Below are positions 1 through 7,267 of a DNA stretch of 64,000 nucleotides, in pieces; position 1 is the stretch's first letter; the number at the start of each line of letters is the position of its first letter. The stretch covers positions 1-64,000 of the forward strand of contig JAEETM010000007.1 of the NCBI GenBank assembly GCA_016290335.1. Direction: 5' to 3'. The DNA comes from Treponema sp. Its GTDB lineage: Bacteria > Spirochaetota > Spirochaetia > Treponematales > Treponemataceae. The translations under genes and the position numbers were made by a program. The notes below the pieces were generated by a model. The model had not been told where the DNA came from, did not search any database, and worked only from the letters and a program-made list of their open reading frames with translations.

Positions 1-310
1 TGACAATGCTTGCATCAATATCGCCGCTGAGCTTTCCATCGTACGGCCGCTTCCAGCATTCGTCCTTGTTATAGCTGATGATAAAAACAAGCGGTGCATC
101 AAAATGGCACTTTGTACATTCCCTGATTTTCGCCAGCCCTTCTTCACTTTCCACAACAATAATTCTCTGCGGCTGATTGTTGCACCCCGTCGGCGCCACC
201 ATCCCCGCATGAATGATTTTTTCAATTTCTTCTTTAGGCACTTTCTTATTAGAGAAGCTTCTGACTGAGTAGCGGGCTTCGGCTAGTTCGGTAAAGGTGG
301 TGAATGACAT
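1..310 (-). CDS. Nitroreductase family protein, N-terminal part (3' end outside window)
   Basis: The first 103 residues of a flavin-dependent nitroreductase-type oxidoreductase are visible; the C-terminus lies beyond the left edge. The N-terminus reads MSFTTFTELAEARYSVRSFS, with the R-x-S-x-R-x-F-type FMN-binding segment of the family, followed by an 'APTGCNNQPQ' stretch that fits the second flavin and substrate loop. These enzymes bind FMN and reduce nitro or quinone compounds with NAD(P)H; the true substrate cannot be told. The start at 310 is supported by GGAGG at 314-318 on the complementary strand. It is transcribed away from the next gene to the right, which is also on the minus strand. 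Confidence 0.85.
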   Translation of the reverse strand, partial: MSFTTFTELAEARYSVRSFSNKKVPKEEIEKIIHAGMVAPTGCNNQPQRIIVVESEEGLAKIRECTKCHFDAPLVFIISYNKDECWKRPYDGKLSGDIDASIV

Positions 311-367
311 AGGGACCTCCGTGTATGGTGGGATTAGTTAGTTTAACATAGCATTATTATCAAGTTC

Positions 368-886
368 TTACAATGTATTAAACTTCATCATATAATTTTT
401 GTCTAAACATTTCTTTTCTTTATGTGCTTGTAAATAAGCCGGGGAAAAGTTATTAATTATTCCATAGCAAATGCCACAAACAAACTTTGAAGATTGAAAT
501 CTAATGTATTTTCCAAAGCATTCTTTTTCTTCATAACGGATATGATCATTAATCCTATGAATATCAAATACTTTTTGGCAAATAGGACAAATAACGGGTT
601 TTATTTTTGGAGAAGAACTATTAGTAATAATAGGATTTCTATTAGTGTTTGTATTGGAAAATATAACTGTATCATTAACAACTGTAGAAACTAAAAAGCC
701 AGCATTGTACCATGCATTTGCCTGAGAATGATAACTATCATTCGCCCACCATTCCCTATAAATATATGCAGAGAAAGGTATAGTCTGTGGATAAATGATT
801 GATGCTATAAAATCAAAACTTAACTTCACAGTTTTTTCATTACAATGTGCAAGCAAATAATCTGTTAATGGTTGATACTTACTCAT
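368..886 (-). CDS. Unknown protein with two C-terminal Cys/His zinc-finger-like motifs
   Basis: A 172-residue protein that I do not recognise. The C-terminal half carries CPICQKVFDIHRINDH, a C-x2-C-x12-H type motif, and a second CGICYGIINN motif followed by a QAHKEKKC segment, so two small zinc-binding modules are likely. Such modules in bacterial proteins usually bind nucleic acid or act in protein contacts. It is the last gene of a minus-strand operon that begins with the DUF6884 gene at 2234, and follows the small membrane protein gene with a 14-nt gap. AAGGAG lies just upstream of the ATG. No catalytic motif was seen. Confidence 0.65.
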   Translation of the reverse strand: MSKYQPLTDYLLAHCNEKTVKLSFDFIASIIYPQTIPFSAYIYREWWANDSYHSQANAWYNAGFLVSTVVNDTVIFSNTNTNRNPIITNSSSPKIKPVICPICQKVFDIHRINDHIRYEEKECFGKYIRFQSSKFVCGICYGIINNFSPAYLQAHKEKKCLDKNYMMKFNTL

Positions 887-900
887 AAATCAGCTCCTTA

Positions 901-1218
901 TTATAATATCCCTTCCCAAGGATTCCTGAAAACATTTGTCAATCTTGTATCAACTTTGTCTGCAAGTGAACCTTCGCTTTCATGAACCAGCCTGCTCAAT
1001 TCTTCACTTGCTCTACGGCTTTCATTTTCCAACATCTTTTGTTCCATTCTCGTATTATGCGCCCGCATTTCTGATTCGAGATTTGATGGACCAGAGGAAT
1101 AAGAAGAACCATAATTTGAACTTCCACCGTTACGACTTGCTGAAACAATTGCACCAATTACAGCACCAATTATTAAACCGATTGCCGGACCAAAAACAAA
1201 AAAATAGAATAATTCCAT
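901..1218 (-). CDS. Small Gly-rich membrane protein, unknown
   Basis: 105 residues. The first 27 residues form one hydrophobic membrane segment with small-residue spacing (GPAIGLIIGAVIGAIV), followed by a Ser/Gly/Tyr-rich linker and a charged helical tail. The shape, a short GxxxG-rich membrane segment plus a soluble tail, resembles the small proteins between the CRISPR arrays at 28-35 kb, but I see no clear sequence homology beyond composition. It follows the GIY-YIG gene with a 13-nt gap and has AAAAGGAG before the ATG. Function unknown. Confidence 0.6.
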   Translation of the reverse strand: MELFYFFVFGPAIGLIIGAVIGAIVSASRNGGSSNYGSSYSSGPSNLESEMRAHNTRMEQKMLENESRRASEELSRLVHESEGSLADKVDTRLTNVFRNPWEGIL

Positions 1219-1231
1219 TATTGAACTCCTT

Positions 1232-1780
1232 TTATAAGATTTTTTTACTCTCTTTCCTTAATACCTTAAGTTCTTTTTTGATTGGTTTAGAAAGAGGATG
1301 ATGATTATCCTTGATATTTAAGATTCGCAGATATTCTGACATTAACTTCAATTCAATTTTGTGAAGCTCGGTTTTAGCAGTTTCTGATTTTATGGGTGCA
1401 TCAATATAAAACCATTCAACAAACATTGAATCTATGAACGAATCTGTAGCTGCTTTATCATACTGATTATGAACAACAATACTTGAAATTGTTTGTCGCA
1501 GGGTAGATAACGTTCCTTTTTTTACACGTGATGAAGTATGAGGATCATTTATATGCCAGTTTAAACGTGCGCGTACAGATTCTTTAGCAGCTATTCCAAC
1601 GTATACACAAAACAAATCTTCTTTTGTTTCTAAAGAATTTTCAATTTCTGAAAAAGAAACATCCAAAGCTTTTAGAATTAAATCAAGTTCCGTTTTAGGA
1701 ACCCACCATTTGTAATAACCAGGTTTGGAAGAAATCTTTTTTAGTTCTTCCGGATTGCGTAAAGTAGATGCATTAATCAT
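1232..1780 (-). CDS. GIY-YIG nuclease-like protein
   Basis: About 182 residues. The segment 'FCVYVGIAAKESVRARLNWH' fits the GIY-YIG nuclease core (Tyr-x-Gly, then Arg on the following helix), and 'GTLSTLRQTI' plus the basic C-terminus 'PLSKPIKKELKVLRKESKK' match bacterial GIY-YIG proteins that are often encoded next to DUF6884 proteins. The fold cuts DNA with one metal ion. A longer frame upstream exists, but AAGGAGG lies 8 nt before the ATG at 1780, which overlaps the stop of the upstream DUF6884 gene by 8 nt, so translation is probably coupled. The pair probably works as a unit, perhaps in DNA processing or defence; that role is inference. Confidence 0.65.
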   Translation of the reverse strand: MINASTLRNPEELKKISSKPGYYKWWVPKTELDLILKALDVSFSEIENSLETKEDLFCVYVGIAAKESVRARLNWHINDPHTSSRVKKGTLSTLRQTISSIVVHNQYDKAATDSFIDSMFVEWFYIDAPIKSETAKTELHKIELKLMSEYLRILNIKDNHHPLSKPIKKELKVLRKESKKIL

Positions 1781-2234
1781 TTTCAGTTCCTCCTTGAACT
1801 TTTGTTCCAAAGACATATTCAATCATATTATCAAGATCAATAGTATTACAGTTTTTATAACCGAATACAAAACAATGCAGATATGGTAATAAACCTCTGT
1901 AATAATCGCTGCCACCAAAGATGTAGAAAACATCGTTCTCTAAATCATATTCCTGTTTGAGTTTTGAAATAACAGACTGAGTCCAAGCTTTTTTATATGC
2001 TGATGATTGTCTTGCAAGATAAACATCGTAATAAGATATTTCATCATCTTTATCCAGCAAATCATATTTTGCAGATAAGATATACCAGTCATCGCAATTA
2101 AACCTTTTTAATCCGATGTTCTTTGAAATACAAAATGTATTTCCTTTGTAAATATCTTTTGCCTTGAATTTCTTTTCTGGCTCAGATTTTCCGAGTTTGT
2201 GACAACTGCACGCAATAAGACCTATTCTTTTCAT
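1773..2234 (-). CDS. DUF6884 domain protein
   Basis: 153 residues. It opens with 'MKRIGLIACSCHKLGK' and later has 'WYILSAKYDLLDKDDEISYYDVYLA', the two hallmark stretches of DUF6884 (Ala-Cys-Ser/Cys near the N-terminus, then ILSAKYGL and a Y-D-L motif). The family is unassigned biochemically and often sits beside GIY-YIG or DNA-modification genes. It is the first gene of a minus-strand operon (DUF6884, GIY-YIG, small membrane protein, zinc-finger protein). TGGAGG lies about 8 nt before the ATG. Confidence 0.65.
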   Translation of the reverse strand: MKRIGLIACSCHKLGKSEPEKKFKAKDIYKGNTFCISKNIGLKRFNCDDWYILSAKYDLLDKDDEISYYDVYLARQSSAYKKAWTQSVISKLKQEYDLENDVFYIFGGSDYYRGLLPYLHCFVFGYKNCNTIDLDNMIEYVFGTKVQGGTEND

Positions 2235-2292
2235 CTTTTTTTACCTCCAAAATGAAATAGACATGACAAAACAGGACAATTGAGAAATTGCC

Positions 2293-2502
2293 TTATTTTG
2301 AGAATGAGAAAATTGAATTGTGTTGTGAGAGATAAAGAAGTTTTTCAACAACAGAAGAATCTGTTAAATGAAAAAAGTTTGCTTTATCATTACAGTTCCA
2401 ATTTGAAACTGCACAAGGAAAAAAACTGTATTTCAAAAGAAATACAATAAACACCCAAAATAATGATTCAAGAATCATTAAGATACGGAAAATAAAAAGC
2501 AT
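2293..2502 (-). CDS. Possible small membrane protein
   Basis: A 69-codon frame that starts with a strongly hydrophobic stretch (FIFRILMILESLFWVFIVFL) and ends in a polar tail. AGGGGG lies 6 nt before the ATG, which is the main reason to list it. It has no recognisable family and lies in an AT-rich gap where chance hydrophobic frames are common. It may be a leader of the operon to its left or a chance frame. Confidence 0.25.
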   Translation of the reverse strand: MLFIFRILMILESLFWVFIVFLLKYSFFPCAVSNWNCNDKANFFHLTDSSVVEKLLYLSQHNSIFSFSK

Positions 2503-2632
2503 TTTTTGCCCCCTAAAAAAACATTCCGTGGGGTATTTATTTTTTCCTTATAAGCAAACTCCTAAAAAGTATGATATAATAATCTAAAACACATCTTGTG
2601 TTCATTTATGAAATTAAAACCAAAATCTTTTT

Positions 2633-3424
2633 TTGTCAAGAAAAAAGATTAATAATTCTGAAAAAAAATTGTTTGTGGAGGTTGAAGTGGCTGTTTGGCG
2701 TAAAATTTGGCAAGATTCTATAAAAGTTGGAAAAGAAACATTATTGAAAAATGACCAAAAAGGAAAACTTTTTGATAAACTAAAACAAACATATCCAGAT
2801 GATGCTATGGTGATCTTTGAAGAAGCTATAGCTTTTGATTGCATGAAGATTTATCCAAAAGCAATTCAATTATATCAAGATGCTTGTGATAATCTTCCTG
2901 TTGAACACTGGAAGAATAATGCAAAATTCTTACTCAAAAGAGCTGAAATTAAGAATACAAAGCAGATTATACCAAAAGCAACTCTTGAAGAAATTCATAA
3001 TATCTCAGAAGAAGAAATAATTAATTATAAACTACCTGCTTACTTTTATCTTCATAGTTACTATCATTTACCACATAATATTAGATATTTAGCTATTTCA
3101 TCGATGTCAAGAATTGATACAGAATCAGCAATGGCAATAGCAATTTTCAGAACATGTTTAGAAGTTTCGCTAAAAATGATTTTTGAAGATGAATATCATT
3201 TCGATAGAGAAGATAAGCTTTCTTATATAATAAAAAGATTATCAGATGATAATAAAATTGATGACATGAAAAAACTCTTTCTTAAAATAAACGATAAGGG
3301 AAATGATGCCATTCATGATGCAAGAGAATTTACAACAGATGAAATAGCAAAAGTTATTATCAGATTTGATTTAGCCATGGAATACCTGGATAAGAAATTC
3401 AAAGAAAGTAAAAAAGCTGAATAG
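2633..3424 (+). CDS. DUF4145-like (HEPN-related) protein, probable 5' frameshift
   Basis: About 263 residues. The C-terminal half, with 'SAMAIAIFRTCLEVSLKMIF' and 'KGNDAIHDAREFT', fits the DUF4145/HEPN-like helical fold (helix with R-x3-E, then G-N-x-A-x-H). The N-terminal half has TPR-like helices. The open frame begins at a TTG without a good ribosome site. A better start is the ATG at 2608, 28 nt after a TATAAT at 2575-2580, which reads MKLKPKSF and then runs out of frame in a run of seven T at 2628-2634; with six T the two frames join smoothly. This is either a real frameshift, phase variation, or a sequencing error. Such proteins occur in defence islands; no target can be named. Confidence 0.6.
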   Translation: MSRKKINNSEKKLFVEVEVAVWRKIWQDSIKVGKETLLKNDQKGKLFDKLKQTYPDDAMVIFEEAIAFDCMKIYPKAIQLYQDACDNLPVEHWKNNAKFLLKRAEIKNTKQIIPKATLEEIHNISEEEIINYKLPAYFYLHSYYHLPHNIRYLAISSMSRIDTESAMAIAIFRTCLEVSLKMIFEDEYHFDREDKLSYIIKRLSDDNKIDDMKKLFLKINDKGNDAIHDAREFTTDEIAKVIIRFDLAMEYLDKKFKESKKAE

Positions 3425-3599
3425 GAAATATTTTTTTTATTGGAATAGAAATATAACTGAAATTAAAATTGTAATATAGTTTCTCTTAAGGAATTAGAAG
3501 GTAGACATTTTCTTAATATAAAAAGAGTAAAAAGTGCTTTTGGAATTTTTTTAAAGTTTATCTGAATCCAATACTAAATTTCATTTTTTTAGGGCAAAA

Positions 3600-3722
3600 A
3601 GATTTATCAGGTCATTTAAAGGGGCATTTATTGTGCTTCTTATTGTGTCATGTAACACATTATCAGACGCAAATAGCTCCTTGTTTATCACAAAAGCAAG
3701 TGACAAGCAAGTTAAATTATGA
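3600..3722 (+). pseudogene. Lipoprotein signal-peptide remnant
   Basis: An open stretch without a usable ATG encodes a basic start, a hydrophobic core (GAFIVLLIVSC) with a lipobox-type Ser-Cys, and then about 23 polar residues before a stop. This looks like the leftover 5' end of a lipoprotein gene. No downstream continuation was found in the other frames. The rest of 3425-3997 holds no gene I can support. Confidence 0.25.
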
Positions 3723-3867
3723 CCATGAAGGAATATATTTCATATAACGCTGATGTTTATATACATATTTATTAATCAGGGTTTCGAGAGCATCACTAGC
3801 TAGATGTACGCCTGCTACTGAAAGTTTTAATCCGGTAATTGTGATTACCAAATTTTGACAATCCTTT

Positions 3868-3893
3868 AATTCGTCAGTTATAACTGACGAATT
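3868..3893. terminator. Perfect 26-bp palindrome followed by T-rich run
   Basis: Two 13-nt arms (AATTCGTCAGTTA and its complement) meet with no spacer, followed by TGTTTTT. As RNA it would form a hairpin with a short loop and could end + strand transcripts, for example of the gene ending at 3424 or of the decayed lipoprotein. A symmetric operator is the alternative. Confidence 0.5.
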
Positions 3894-3997
3894 TGTTTTT
3901 CTGGTAATCCGACCGTCGAAACGGACGAACTTGAATCTTCTAGAAAACTCCAGCTTTTATAAAAAAGTCTATCTTTTTTTAGACTCGTTCCATCTCA

Positions 3998-4285
3998 TCA
4001 TACTTTGCCTATAATTTCCCAGTGCCCGGATTTATCTGAACCAACACGTTTAATCAATTTTTCTTCTACTAGTTTGGCAAAAGCCCTTGTGACAGTTGCC
4101 CGTGACATTCCGATTCTTTCAGCAATCTTTTCTTTTGATAAATCAGGATTATCAGCAAGTATTGCAAGAACCATTTTTTACAGGCTCATCAACCTTAAAC
4201 ATCATTATAATATCATTAGGATGGACTGTTTATTCTGGCTCAGGAATTCCATATTCCTTACAAAGATTACAAATCTTTACATTTA
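3998..4285 (-). pseudogene. Decayed ATP-binding/winged-helix regulator fragment
   Basis: The minus strand encodes a winged-helix tail (MVLAILADNPDLSKEKIAE, then a helix with SRATVTRAFAKLVEE and a wing ending GSDKSGHWEIIGKV) like the C-termini of Schlafen AlbA-2 type ATP-binding regulators. Upstream, the frame is lost by one base in an A-run near 4183, after which 'MMFKVDEPVK' continues, and further up a TAA interrupts 'KEYGIPEPE'. So one frameshift and at least one stop codon separate three pieces of one former gene. The N-terminal ATP-binding part is absent. Confidence 0.55.
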
Positions 4286-4307
4286 TAGTTTAGCGTAACC
4301 TGTTTTC

Positions 4308-4598
4308 TTAACAAAACTCATCCCCAAACTCATCGCAAATATCATCATCATCTGTGAGGTATAAAGTACTGTCGCCCATTGGGATGCCACCATAGAACAT
4401 TTCATTGTCTGGGCTGCTTTGTGATTCCAGTTCGTCAGGGTAATTGTTGAAAGAATCAAACTCATCATCTTCGTCGTCATCATAATAGTAATGTGTGTGA
4501 TGAGACGGCTTTCCCTGATTGAACCATTCATCGCCTTTTATGCCAAAAATAAACATGAGGATAATTATCAGTGATATAACTAAAACTACTAAACCCAT
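4308..4598 (-). CDS. Small membrane-anchored acidic protein
   Basis: 96 residues: a single N-terminal membrane helix (VVLVISLIIILMFIFGI), a His/Tyr stretch, and a strongly acidic tail with runs of Asp and Glu. AGGAG lies about 5 nt before the ATG at 4598. No family recognised. The acidic and His-rich parts could bind metal ions, which is a guess from composition. The tail ends against the decayed regulator gene on the same strand. Confidence 0.5.
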   Translation of the reverse strand: MGLVVLVISLIIILMFIFGIKGDEWFNQGKPSHHTHYYYDDDEDDEFDSFNNYPDELESQSSPDNEMFYGGIPMGDSTLYLTDDDDICDEFGDEFC

Positions 4599-4786
4599 AC
4601 AGACTCCTGTGCTTAAAGAAATGCGAGCGCTTCAATTCTTTCTTTTGAGTGTATTATAACAGTTTAGAGTGCCAAAAAACGTCACTGTAGAAAAACTATT
4701 TCTTATCAAAACATTTTCTCTATCACAAAATTCCATACATTTCTGAGTCAAAAATCACATTTTTCCAACTATTTTCTGCTGTTTTA

Positions 4787-5281
4787 TCACATTTTTCCAA
4801 CAAACCTCTGGAACGCAATCCTCTCCGTCCCATCCTCTATTGTAATAATCCCACACTGCACAAACTCGAGCTTCTCCAAAAGCTTCTGCATCGGCACGTT
4901 ATCCTTGTGCGTATCAATTTTAATATTATCAATTTTTCCCATTGCCCATTTCAAACAGAACGTCCCCGCCCCTTTTGTAACGCCGTCGGAAGCGATTCTG
5001 TGAACTACGCCGTAAGGAAAATCATTCAACCAGGAGCCTTTTATTTTTGCATAAGTTGGGTCGGCTTCTATTGCAAAATAAAATGTTGCAACGATTCTTC
5101 CACCATCGAGGCAGACATAACTTTTGCCGGCGGCTATATCATTTTCAATCAACTCGGCTGGCGGAAACGTTTTGCCCCACTGACTTGCGTTGCCATGCTG
5201 AGCCATAAAAGTGCGGGCATTTTCGTAAAGCTCTAATATGCGCGGCAGGTCTTCTCGGGTGGATTTTCGGATTTCCATCAT
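4787..5281 (-). CDS. GNAT family N-acetyltransferase
   Basis: 164 residues with the GNAT layout: N-terminal 'IRKSTREDLPRILELYENAR', then 'GRIVATFYFAIE' (strands 3-4), and a C-terminal 'THKDNVPMQKLLEKLEFVQCG', the usual D-N-x-x-M-x-x-L-x-x-x-G-F signature near the acetyl-CoA site. The acceptor substrate is not predictable. The start at 5281 (ATG ATG) is favoured because AAGGAG sits 7 nt upstream; a GTG three codons earlier overlaps that site. Monocistronic. Confidence 0.8.
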   Translation of the reverse strand: MMEIRKSTREDLPRILELYENARTFMAQHGNASQWGKTFPPAELIENDIAAGKSYVCLDGGRIVATFYFAIEADPTYAKIKGSWLNDFPYGVVHRIASDGVTKGAGTFCLKWAMGKIDNIKIDTHKDNVPMQKLLEKLEFVQCGIITIEDGTERIAFQRFVGKM

Positions 5282-5456
5282 TTTTTTCACTCCTTCATTG
5301 TTACAATCCAGTTTATATCAGTTTATATATAGAAGAAATAAATAACAACAGGTGTGCCACAAACCGCTTGACCCATCTGTCGTTTTTGAAATAAACTCTA
5401 TTTTTGGCAGCACTTTTTTGGGTTTGCCTTACAGCTAAAAAACCAGGGGAGATTAA

Positions 5457-7232
5457 ATGAAAAAGTCATTTTCTAAATCTTTTGCCGCAATAATTATTTC
5501 TGCAGTAATTTTTCAGATGCCGGTACTGGCGCAGGTAAAAACTAATTTTACGCCAGAGGTAAGGGCTTCGGATGTTAAGCCTACAGGTATTGTTTCTGGA
5601 GAACATATTGAGGAACGCAATAAGGTTGATGTTAAGGTACCAAAAAAAACTCGTGGTGTTGAACGTTATAACAAATTAAATATCTGGGGAAACGTAATTC
5701 CAGATTCTTTTCTTTTTTACAGAAACGTGCTGAATCAGAAGCAGCAGGCTGTTTACGATGCTGCCTATAAAGCCTTAATGAAAAATGAAGAAGATGTTAC
5801 TTTGCCGGTTGGTCTTACTGTAAAAGAATTTTATGACACTATGCATGCCTTAGATTATGATAATCCAGAGGCCTTCTGGTGGGATGACGATTACAGCTAT
5901 TGGACAAATTCCGATGATACTGTAACAAGATTTGTGTTTAAGTACTGGCTGGACAGTTCTGAGCTTGAACAAAAATATGAAAAATTCTGGAATGCAACTG
6001 CTCCAATTCTTTTTTATGCATCAACGCTGCCGGATGAAATGAGCAAAATCAAATACATTCATGATTATATCTGCCTGTCTACCGAATATGCAAATGATAT
6101 TGCCGGTACCAATAATAACGGCGGAAAATATCAGACAGCTTACAGTGGTGCAGTTGAATATAGAACCATTTGTGGCGGTTATGCTGCCCTTTTTCAGTAT
6201 TATATGCAGCAGCTTGGAATTCCTTGTGCAAAAATCAGGAGTCAGACTCATGCATGGAATTTTTTGCAGGTAAACGGTCAATACTATCAGATGGATGTTA
6301 CCTGGAATGATACCGAAATAATTCCAAACTATTATAATTTGACACATGAAGAAATGCAGAACATAAAAAGCCATACGCCTTGGGATCTGGAAAAAAAATT
6401 TATAGATGCGCATCCAAGCACAGGCAATCAAATGACTTATCTTCAGTATTTTGGAGCTCTTTACGAAGGCAGTCCTTACACCTATCAGGAGCTTAATTAT
6501 TTTGATTATGAAAAAAGCACCGGTACTCTGCAACCTGTAATGATTTATAAAAATGAGCCGAAAATCCTGAGCATTGTAAAAAATGCTGATGAATTAATAA
6601 CAGCGATTAATCAGACTTATGGCTCAAATTATGCTGATGGTACAATTTTTACTTTTTTTATTCCAACGGAAGAAGAAAAGGATAGAATCATTGAACGGAT
6701 TAACAACCAGGAAATGTTACGCTGGCATAGCGGCCGCGCGAATTGGTCTGGAGACAGTATTATTTATAATTTGACGCTTGCTGCTCCAACAAAAAAATCA
6801 GAAGACATAATTGTTGATGATACTCCGAAAAATACCGAGTCGAAAACTGCAAAGAAAACTAAAACTGTTGTGCCTCCAAAAATTGGCGATAAAGGTCCTG
6901 GTGGCGGAATTGTATTTTATATAGAAGGAAATAAAGCATACGAATGCAGTGAGATTCTGGGTAAAGAAGATTGGGAAACCGCAAAAGATTTGTGTAAGGA
7001 TTACCGTGGCGGCGGAAAATCAGACTGGTATTTGCCAGATAAAGACCAGCTGAATTATATATATATGAATCTACGAAAAACGGGTATAATAAAAGATCAA
7101 AAATGGTACTGGTCATCGTCAACCAGCTATGACATTTACGCATGGTATCAGCAATTTTCTGACGGCAAGCAGGATTACTACTACGAAGATTCTGAAGGCT
7201 CTGTCCGCGCTGTCCGTTCTTTTGAATATTAA
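5457..7232 (+). CDS. Secreted transglutaminase-like protein with C-terminal DUF1566 domain
   Basis: 591 residues. A Sec signal peptide (KSFAAIIISAVIFQMPVLAQ) is followed by a transglutaminase-like papain fold with a Cys-His-Asp triad at about C239 (TICGGYAAL), H265 (THAWNFL) and D280 (MDVTWND). A short linker at 455-475 leads to a DUF1566 domain (GPGGGIVFYI, GKSDWYLPDK, WYWSSST, SVRAVRSF), a lectin-like module often found in spirochete surface proteins. The role may be in peptide or cell-wall processing at the surface; substrate unknown. AGGGGAG precedes the ATG. The next gene is a close paralog. Confidence 0.8.
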   Translation: MKKSFSKSFAAIIISAVIFQMPVLAQVKTNFTPEVRASDVKPTGIVSGEHIEERNKVDVKVPKKTRGVERYNKLNIWGNVIPDSFLFYRNVLNQKQQAVYDAAYKALMKNEEDVTLPVGLTVKEFYDTMHALDYDNPEAFWWDDDYSYWTNSDDTVTRFVFKYWLDSSELEQKYEKFWNATAPILFYASTLPDEMSKIKYIHDYICLSTEYANDIAGTNNNGGKYQTAYSGAVEYRTICGGYAALFQYYMQQLGIPCAKIRSQTHAWNFLQVNGQYYQMDVTWNDTEIIPNYYNLTHEEMQNIKSHTPWDLEKKFIDAHPSTGNQMTYLQYFGALYEGSPYTYQELNYFDYEKSTGTLQPVMIYKNEPKILSIVKNADELITAINQTYGSNYADGTIFTFFIPTEEEKDRIIERINNQEMLRWHSGRANWSGDSIIYNLTLAAPTKKSEDIIVDDTPKNTESKTAKKTKTVVPPKIGDKGPGGGIVFYIEGNKAYECSEILGKEDWETAKDLCKDYRGGGKSDWYLPDKDQLNYIYMNLRKTGIIKDQKWYWSSSTSYDIYAWYQQFSDGKQDYYYEDSEGSVRAVRSFEY

Positions 7233-7267
7233 TCCATTTTGAATAATAATCTATTTAGGGGGATAAA

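Noticed and set aside
4005..4298. 97-codon + strand frame
   Set aside because: The minus strand carries a recognisable winged-helix relic; the + frame is its shadow.
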